Source: Oscillospiraceae bacterium
GTDB lineage: Bacteria > Bacillota > Clostridia > Oscillospirales > Ruminococcaceae
Length of the DNA: 36,924 bases
Direction: 5' to 3'
Assembly (NCBI GenBank): GCA_021202155.1
Contig: JAJQDP010000031.1
Coordinates: 1 to 36,924 of the forward strand
Part shown: positions 31,343 through 36,924 of the stretch, in pieces
Layout of the letters: each line of letters opens with the position of its first letter
Numbering within the stretch: position 1 is the stretch's first letter
The notes under the pieces: generated by a model
Told to the model about the DNA's origin: nothing
What the model saw: only the letters and a program-made list of their open reading frames with translations
Databases searched by the model: none
Translations under genes and position numbers: made by a program

Positions 31343-32710
31343 ATGAAGGATGAAAATGACACTCGGCGGGATTTTTCCGTCGGGAAGGTCTCTCAAATCA
31401 TTACGGCGCAGGCAGTGCCACTGACAATTGCCCAGTTGGTGCAGCTAATGTACAATATTGTCGACCGTATCTATATCGGACATCTGCCGGATATAGGGAG
31501 CATGGCTCTTACGGGAGTTGGAATCACTTTCCCGATTACAACGCTTATTTTAGCGTTTGCGAATCTGTTCGGCACCGGCGGTGCGCCGCTCTTTTCGATA
31601 CAAAGAGGAGCCAAAAACGAGGAGAGAGCCCGGGAAATCATGGGCAACGTTTTCACACTGATTCTCTGCACCTCGGTGGTTGTCATGGTTTTCTGCTATG
31701 CTGTCAGTACACCGATGCTGTATCTGTTCGGTGCAAGTGACGATACCATCATCTATGCGGAAAGCTATCTCAGAATTTATCTCTGCGGGGTTATCTTTTC
31801 CATGATAGTAACCGGCATGAATGGCTTTATCAGTGCTCTTGGATTTCCGCGGATTGCAATGTGGACGACGGTTATCGGTGCTGTACTGAATCTCATACTT
31901 GATCCTATTTTTATTTTCGGATTATCTCTTGGGGTGAGTGGCGCGGCACTTGCAACAGTCATAAGCCAGTGTGTATCAGCTATCTGGGTATTGCATTTTC
32001 TGACTTCAAAGAAAACGAGAATATCAACGAACATTTCTTTAAAAATGCGTTATATGAAGCTGAAATTCCGCACAGTCACGAGCGTATTAAGCCTCGGAGT
32101 GAGCGGCTTTATGCAACAGGCGACAAACTGCCTCGTCCAGATAGTGTGCAATGTAACGCTTCAGAATTACGGCGGAGATTTGTATGTTGGCGTTATGACA
32201 ATTATCAATAGTGTGCGCGAGATAGCTTCTCTGCCGGTAACCGGCATAAGTAGCGGAGGACAGCCGGTGCTCGGCTATAACTACGGTGCCGGAAAGAATG
32301 ACAGGGTCAGACAGGGAATACGCTTCATGGCGGTGGTCGGAGTAGCTTACACGGCTCTGCTATGGCTTGTCATTGAACTGTTTCCTGCTGTGTTCATAAG
32401 AATCTTCTCAAACGATGCCGAATCGATAGAAATTGGAGCAAGGGCATTGCGGATTTACTTCATGGGATTCGTGTTCATGAGCCTGCAGTTTGTGGGACAA
32501 TCAACGTTTGTCGGACTCGGAAAGTCAAAGAGGGCGGTATTCTTCTCGATACTGAGAAAGGTCGTCATCGTAGTACCGCTGACAGTATTTCTCCCGATGG
32601 TTATGGGGCTCGGCACCGATGGCGTGTTCCTTGCCGAACCGATTTCAAACCTCGTCGGCGGCTTGGCTTGCTTCTTAACGATGTATTTCACACTTTATAG
32701 AAAACTCTGA
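31343..32710 (+). CDS. MATE-family efflux transporter
   Basis: A 455-residue membrane protein with 12 predicted helices in two similar halves, typical of MATE antiporters that export drugs or metabolites with Na+ or H+. Each half begins with a conserved helix ('IAQLVQLMYNIVDRIYIGHLP' by parts; 'GVSGFMQQATNCLVQIVCNV'). 'PVTGISSGGQPVLGYNYGAG' is the family's conserved loop. The start has GGGGGA upstream. The FNT-family gene follows after 19 bp in the same operon. The exported substrate is unknown. Confidence 0.93.
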   Translation: MKDENDTRRDFSVGKVSQIITAQAVPLTIAQLVQLMYNIVDRIYIGHLPDIGSMALTGVGITFPITTLILAFANLFGTGGAPLFSIQRGAKNEERAREIMGNVFTLILCTSVVVMVFCYAVSTPMLYLFGASDDTIIYAESYLRIYLCGVIFSMIVTGMNGFISALGFPRIAMWTTVIGAVLNLILDPIFIFGLSLGVSGAALATVISQCVSAIWVLHFLTSKKTRISTNISLKMRYMKLKFRTVTSVLSLGVSGFMQQATNCLVQIVCNVTLQNYGGDLYVGVMTIINSVREIASLPVTGISSGGQPVLGYNYGAGKNDRVRQGIRFMAVVGVAYTALLWLVIELFPAVFIRIFSNDAESIEIGARALRIYFMGFVFMSLQFVGQSTFVGLGKSKRAVFFSILRKVVIVVPLTVFLPMVMGLGTDGVFLAEPISNLVGGLACFLTMYFTLYRKL

Positions 32711-32729
32711 ACAGGACGGTGCATTTGAA

Positions 32730-33404
32730 ATGAAAAAATATCTTCGTGATTTCCTGCTGGCAGTTTTAGCCGGCTTCTCAATCGGATTGGGCGGAACAGT
32801 GTTTCTCAGGCTCAAGGACGCATTCACCGGCGGAAACGTCGTCGGCGCACTCTTATTCGCAATCGGGCTCTTTATAATCTGCACCCGCGGCTACAACCTC
32901 TTCACCGGGAAAGCCTGCTACATATTCGACAACAAGCCGAAATATCTTATATTCTTAGCTGTCGTCTGGATAGGAAACCTCTGCGGCTGTATGCTGATGG
33001 CGGGGCTTGAGAAGCTGACCGGTCTTTGCGGAACGGAATCCGGAATCAACGTCACTGCCCGCGAGATGGTTCAGTCGAAGATGGATTCGTCGCTTCTGTC
33101 GCTTTTCGTTCTCGGAATAATCTGTAACGTCTGCATCTTCGTCGCCGTAAACGGCTATGCCAAGTGCCAGCACGAGCTCGGCAAGTATCTCTCGCTCTTC
33201 TTAGGTGTGTCGGTATTTATTCTGAGCGGAACCGAGCACAGCATCGCGGACATGTACTATTGGTGCATCTCCGGAGTGATTTTTGAGGATTTCGGGCAGT
33301 CGATTCTTCGGCTGTTGGTGGTCTCACTTGGCAACGTGGTCGGCGGAGTCTTCTTCCCGGTTGTGGAGAAGATTTGCCGGAAGTTATCCGAAGAAAAGGC
33401 GTAG
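32730..33404 (+). CDS. FNT-family (formate/nitrite/hydrosulfide) channel
   Basis: A 224-residue membrane protein with six hydrophobic helices. Family features are the N-terminal 'FLLAVLAGFSIGLGGTVFL' and 'ALLFAIGLFIICTRGYNLFTG' (by parts), the central 'VWIGNLCGCML', and 'GTEHSIADMYYW', equivalent to the conserved 'EHsvANMf' motif whose His lines the pore. Members conduct formate, nitrite, hydrosulfide or other small monovalent anions; which one cannot be decided here. It is slightly short for the family (about 250-280). It probably shares the MATE promoter. Confidence 0.85.
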   Translation: MKKYLRDFLLAVLAGFSIGLGGTVFLRLKDAFTGGNVVGALLFAIGLFIICTRGYNLFTGKACYIFDNKPKYLIFLAVVWIGNLCGCMLMAGLEKLTGLCGTESGINVTAREMVQSKMDSSLLSLFVLGIICNVCIFVAVNGYAKCQHELGKYLSLFLGVSVFILSGTEHSIADMYYWCISGVIFEDFGQSILRLLVVSLGNVVGGVFFPVVEKICRKLSEEKA

Positions 33405-33471
33405 AGTCGCGAGTTTTTCGGGCAATCCTGAATATAATAGTAGTACTATGATTTGGGAGGGCTTTTTAACG

Positions 33472-33591
33472 ATGCTGAACTTTGTTTTTGGGATGATGGT
33501 CGGAGGAACGGCGGCGACACTCGTACTTCTCTTCTTCATGGGAGCGGGCGGGGTTCGACTCTGCAAGAGAGACAGAAGCAGTCCGGATTGA
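33472..33591 (+). CDS. Small membrane protein, DUF3789-like
   Basis: 39 residues start MLNFVFGMMVGG, continue with a hydrophobic helix (TAATLVLLFFMGAGG) and end in a basic tail. The pattern resembles DUF3789 proteins of Firmicutes, by memory. GGGAGG about 11 bases upstream supports the ATG at 33472; an ATG at 33448 has no ribosome site. A TATAAT at 33433-33438 may be part of a promoter. No function is known. Confidence 0.55.
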   Translation: MLNFVFGMMVGGTAATLVLLFFMGAGGVRLCKRDRSSPD

Positions 33592-33755
33592 AAGAATATT
33601 GCCCGGTATGATGAATTTTTCGACTTTGATGCCTGTTTTTTAAATATTGTGGGGAGGACTGTTTGCGCTCGCCGTCAAATTAATAATTTTGGTTTGCAGG
33701 AAAAAGCTTTGTTTGTGCAAATTTCCGAACCGTGTAAAAACCATAAACTGTAGTG

Positions 33756-33784
33756 TTGACAACCGGTGGATTCTTTGCTATAAT
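33756..33784 (+). promoter_or_regulatory. Promoter of the polysaccharide locus
   Basis: TTGACA (33756-33761), a 17-bp spacer and TATAAT (33779-33784). A leader of about 130 nt follows, with small inverted repeats (for example TCGG-AGGTA-CCGA near 33839) and no ORF I can support. The stretch 33592-33755 holds nothing I recognise. Confidence 0.82.
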
Positions 33785-33924
33785 AGACATCGTAGAAATG
33801 TGGAATTTGGGTGGGTCGTGTTGAGAAGACTCACTGGTGTCGGAGGTACCGACTTTGGAACATGAGAAACTATTTGTTTCCAACATTGTATTTGAAATAG
33901 CTTGTGGAAGGGCTGGTAGAAACA

Positions 33925-34672
33925 ATGCAGGCTGATGTATTGGCAGTAAACGCTCCGACAGAGAATGCTGACTCTGCGGAGGGTACATATGAGACGGCTG
34001 TGAGCCTCGGCGGGGAAAACTGTCCCGACGATGATGAGCGTGTACTTATCACCCGGGAAGAGGTTGAGTCCTCAAAGAGGGTTTATCAGGTTGTCAAGAG
34101 GGTTGAGGATGTTGTGCTTTCACTTTTTGCACTGATTGTCCTCTGTATTCCTATGCTTATTGTGGCTCTTATCATCTGGGTGACAAGCCCTGGTGCGAGT
34201 CCGATATTCAAGCAGGAGAGAGTCGGAAAGAGCGGCAAAACGTTCAGACTCTGGAAGTTCCGCTCGATGATTCCCAATGCCGAGAGCAAGCTTGAAGAGC
34301 TCAAGGATCAGAACGAGATGGACGGTCCTGTGTTCAAAATCAAGAACGACCCGAGAATCACTCCGGTCGGAAGCTTCATAAGGAAGACCAGTATCGATGA
34401 GCTTCCCCAGCTCGTTAATATATTGAGAGGCGACATGAGCATCGTCGGTCCTCGTCCTGCCCTCCCGAAGGAGGTTGAGCAGTACGGTGACTACGAACGC
34501 CAGAGACTTCTTGTTCGCCCGGGACTCACTTGCTACTGGCAGACTCAGCGAGATAAGCTTTGAAGATTGGATGCGGCTTGATGCGAAGTATGTGCGCGAG
34601 TACAGCTTCAAGGAAGATTGGAAGCTCATCTTCAGAACCTTTGCGGTCATCTTCAATAAAGAAGGAGAATAG
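33925..34672 (+). pseudogene. Undecaprenyl-phosphate sugar phosphotransferase, frameshifted near its C-terminus
   Basis: A bacterial sugar transferase (PF02397-type) that attaches the first sugar-phosphate to the lipid carrier for surface polysaccharide. An acidic N-terminal tail of about 50 residues precedes one membrane helix (VVLSLFALIVLCIPMLIVALI by parts). The catalytic part follows: 'FKQERVGKSGKTFRLWKFRSM', 'KNDPRITPVGSFIRKTSIDEL' (by parts), 'GDMSIVGPRPALP' and 'VRPGLTCYWQTQ'. The frame then ends at 34563. The expected tail 'EISFEDWMRLDAKYVREYSF', 'DWKLIFRTF' continues in the next frame to 34672. Loss of a few bases near 34553 explains this. Most of the active site precedes the shift, but the tail is normally conserved. 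ATG 33925 or GTG 33904 could be the start. Confidence 0.8.
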
Positions 34673-34680
34673 AAGACACA

Positions 34681-34714
34681 CGGCGTAAAAAGACCAGTTC
34701 CTTACGCCGATTTT
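34681..34714 (+). terminator. Possible terminator after the sugar transferase
   Basis: CGGCGTAA (34681-34688) pairs with TTACGCCG (34702-34709), followed by ATTTTG. The rest of the gap to 34986 is A/G-rich with a TTGACA at 34853-34858 lacking a convincing -10 box; I see no gene in it. Confidence 0.55.
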
Positions 34715-34986
34715 GCGTTGTGTAAAGTCAAAGTAAAGCCGTAAGATCGCGAAGCGTGGCGACTGCGAATGCAGTAAAATGGAAAGCCAAGCGATAAAGT
34801 TAAGCAAAATGCAGGGATAGAACGTGCGGAAATGAAGAGAGCACTCCGTGTCTTGACACTATATAAAACCTTTTGCACATAACAGGGGTTTGAGGGCACT
34901 TGGATGGGTGAGAAAAAGTGGCAGGAGTAGAGAAATAGACCGTGCGTGAGTGCGATAGAAGATTGAAAAAGGGAGGGCAGAGTTGG

Positions 34987-36222
34987 ATGAACAAAGCAGA
35001 AGAAGCCTTTCTGACAATTCTAAAAGATATATTGCATCCGACTTCTGAATTATCTGATTTGCCTTCGCAAGATTGGGCTTCTGTATTTGATGTTTCCAAG
35101 AAGCAGAACTTATTTCCCCTACTCTATGATGCAGCAGAAAACTATCCGTCATTTGAAAGCTTTGATAGTGCTAATCCGCAGTACTTCTCGACAGCCACAG
35201 CTTCAATGACCGTGCAGATGAAGAAGACGGAGAAGTTCATTGAATTGTACCGAGCTTTTCTTTCAGCAGGTTTAGCACCAATAGTAATGAAAGGAATTAT
35301 CTGCAGAAGCCTATATGGTGAATGTGCGGATTTCCGCCCGTCAGGCGACGAGGATATTCTCATAGAAAAGAAAGATTATGAAAAGGCTGCAGAGGTTTTA
35401 ACATCCTGCGGTTATCGAAGTAACGAACAGCCAGATAGAGCTCTAAGAGTTGTCCAGGAAGTAACTTTCTATAGTCCGAACATAGATGGAGCACCAATTC
35501 TCACTGTTGAACTGCATTTGAATCTTTTCGGATCTGGCTCTACTTCAAAAGACAAGATGAACGATAGGTTCAGAAATGTCTTTCAAAACGAAGAAACTGT
35601 GGTTATTCAGGGTGTTTCAATAAGAACTATGACACCCACAGACCATTTCCTGTTTTTAGTATTACACGCATTCAAGCATTTCACCGGTGGTGGTCTCGGA
35701 GTGAGAATCATGCTTGATGTCCTGCTTTTTGATGAAAAGTATGGCGACAGAATTGATTGGGAGTATGTAGATAAGGCACTCGACGAGTTGGGAGCAAGCG
35801 GCTTTCTTGCGGATTTAATAAGTATTGGAAATGAGTATTTAGGATTCAAACTTGCACAGAAGACTGAACCAGTTTCTCCGTATGAGCTCCTTGATGATAT
35901 GTTCCGCGCAGGAACATTTGGTAATACGACCGCAACTGACTGCACAGCCGGCAGGATCGTCTCGGACACAATTCAGAAAGACGGCAGAGGTAAAAGTAGA
36001 TTTACGTCATATATGCGTCTTCTTTTCCCATCGTGGAAAGCATGGATCTCATGGAAACCGTATCTAAGTGATAAGCCGTGGTTGCTTCCGGCGGAATGGG
36101 TAAAAAGGATGATTCGATTTCTGCGTGGGGAGACGTCTACAAGCAATCTGAGTGAGATAGATGAGAGCTATGGAAAGGCAGTTGACAGGCTCGCGCTGTT
36201 GAAAAAGTATGGGATTGTATAA
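34987..36222 (+). CDS. Nucleotidyltransferase-fold protein of polysaccharide loci (NTP_transf_5-like)
   Basis: 411 residues. The core is a nucleotidyltransferase-like segment: 'IVMKGIICRSLYGECADFRPSGDEDILIEKKDYEKA' (by parts), with the conserved K-G, R and DxD-like GDEDILI. Then come 'VELHLNLF' and 'DHFLFLVLHAFKHF'. These match the uncharacterised nucleotidyltransferase family found in capsule and exopolysaccharide clusters. The activity of the family is not established. The ATG at 34987 has GGGAGG 10 bases upstream. It lies between a priming sugar transferase and a glycosyltransferase. Confidence 0.82.
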   Translation: MNKAEEAFLTILKDILHPTSELSDLPSQDWASVFDVSKKQNLFPLLYDAAENYPSFESFDSANPQYFSTATASMTVQMKKTEKFIELYRAFLSAGLAPIVMKGIICRSLYGECADFRPSGDEDILIEKKDYEKAAEVLTSCGYRSNEQPDRALRVVQEVTFYSPNIDGAPILTVELHLNLFGSGSTSKDKMNDRFRNVFQNEETVVIQGVSIRTMTPTDHFLFLVLHAFKHFTGGGLGVRIMLDVLLFDEKYGDRIDWEYVDKALDELGASGFLADLISIGNEYLGFKLAQKTEPVSPYELLDDMFRAGTFGNTTATDCTAGRIVSDTIQKDGRGKSRFTSYMRLLFPSWKAWISWKPYLSDKPWLLPAEWVKRMIRFLRGETSTSNLSEIDESYGKAVDRLALLKKYGIV

Positions 36223-36249
36223 CCCAGTGGAAGGGCAATTGATTGAAGT

Positions 36250-36903
36250 ATGAAGAGTAACAATAAAAGCAAACTTAAGATTGCCATGCTTGGACACAAA
36301 ACCATGCCCGCAAGAGATTGTTCTCGCGGAGGCGTTGAAGTAGTTGTAGAAGAGTTGTCCACCCGTTTGGTTGAAATGGGTTGTGAAGTGACCTGCTACA
36401 ATCGGACAGGCTGTGACAATGGTGGTCTGAAAGAATACAAAGGCGTTAAGTTGAAATCTGTCCCGACCATCAAGAAAAAAGGGCTTGCGGCGATGACGAG
36501 TAGCTTTTTCGCCACTGTCAGAGCGACATTCGGTGGCTATGACGTGATTCACTTCCACGCTGAAGGTCCTTGCTTTTGGATGTGGATTCCGCATTTGTTT
36601 GGTAAAAAGTGCGTTGCCACTATTCATGGACTTGATTTCGCACGCGCAAAGTGGAAATCCGGTTTCGGTGCCAAATACATAAAAGCCGGCGAAAAGATGG
36701 CTGTCAAGTACGCCTCAGAGATTATTGTGCTCAGTAAAGGCGTGCAGGATTATTTCAAAGAGACTTACGGTAGAGAAACCATCTTTATTCCGAACGGCGT
36801 CAGCAGACATCAGGCAGTAGAAGCTAAAGAGGTAACAGAAAAGTTTGGCTTGGAGAAAGATAGTTATATCCCAATCCGTCGACAAAGTCCTCAGAAATTT
36901 TGA
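36250..36903 (+). pseudogene. GT4-type glycosyltransferase truncated after its N-terminal domain
   Basis: 217 residues. The N-terminal Rossmann half of a GT-B glycosyltransferase is intact: 'IAMLGHKTMP', 'GGVEVVVEELSTRLVEMGCEV' (by parts), 'YDVIHFHAEGP', 'CVATIHGLDFARAKW' and 'IFIPNGV'. At about residue 207 (nucleotide 36870), where the linker normally leads into the sugar-nucleotide-binding domain ('..YILFLGRI..EKG'), the sequence switches to an unrelated tail 'PIRRQSPQKF' and stops. That tail is encoded by a terminator hairpin. The donor-binding domain is missing, so the enzyme should be inactive. The junction may be a rearrangement, an element boundary or an assembly end, since the window stops 21 bases later. 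Confidence 0.8.
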
Positions 36904-36919
36904 GGGCTTTGTTTTTTTT
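36883..36919 (+). terminator. Terminator abutting the truncated glycosyltransferase
   Basis: An 11-bp stem (36883-36893 with 36901-36911, one G-T pair) is followed by eight T. It lies within the last codons of the truncated gene. Confidence 0.85.
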
Positions 36920-36924
36920 GCAAA

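Overview
The window reads as chromosome from an anaerobic gut-type Firmicute of the class Clostridia, probably Oscillospirales/Ruminococcaceae. The evidence is strong AGGAGG ribosome sites, sigma-A promoters of the TTGACA-17-TATAAT type, an NPxTG-anchored Cys-rich surface protein, intergenic palindromes with GAA loops, and remnants of Clostridia-type mobilizable elements. The genus is inference; no marker gene fixes it.

Left part (1-5.1 kb): the 3' end of a cell-wall anchored repeat protein, a palindrome-rich intergenic repeat, an ANT(6)-like nucleotidyltransferase, a RelE/ParE-Phd toxin-antitoxin pair on the minus strand, enolase, and tRNA-Leu(TAA).

Sulfur island (5.1-19.1 kb): metY (minus) stands back to back with cysK and a second Cys/Met-metabolism PLP enzyme, then metE and metF. 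metY has a long leader that encodes a 23-residue peptide ending Met-Cys-Met-Cys-Cys-Cys, followed by a terminator-like hairpin: a probable ribosome-mediated cysteine/methionine attenuator. Next come, on the minus strand, tcdA, a DUF2318-like Cys-rich lipoprotein and an HMA-TauE/SafE-cupredoxin fusion. Divergent from tcdA is a four-gene plus-strand operon: PF00756 esterase, ATP-grasp ligase, glutamate-cysteine ligase and an EgtC/YafJ-like Ntn amidohydrolase. cysK, tcdA and this operon share a 17-bp dyad, CCTAY-N7-RTAGG, at their promoters, which suggests one Rrf2/CymR-like sulfur regulator. The four-gene operon is the best candidate for an undescribed system. Its enzyme types could make gamma-Glu-Cys, ligate another carboxylate or amine to it, and remove the gamma-Glu, giving a cysteine-derived low-molecular-weight thiol.

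Decayed mobile element (19.1-22.8 kb): frameshifted remnants of a relaxase-like tail, of two proteins typical of Clostridia elements, and of MobC. A pair of ~90-bp inverted repeats surrounds the mobC remnant. An apparently intact large serine recombinase follows, whose C-terminus runs into hairpin repeats.

Right part (22.8-36.9 kb): an AraC regulator, a lipoprotein of unknown function, a sugar isomerase/oxidoreductase pair, an unpaired Phd-like antitoxin, two overlapping small proteins, and an EcoRI-type adenine methylase next to a DUF262/HNH protein that appears to have an internal deletion. Then come a possible small RNA, an ECF sigma factor fused to a ~260-residue C-terminal domain, tRNA-His, a MATE exporter with an FNT-family channel, and the start of a surface-polysaccharide locus. 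In that locus the priming sugar transferase is frameshifted and the glycosyltransferase is truncated.
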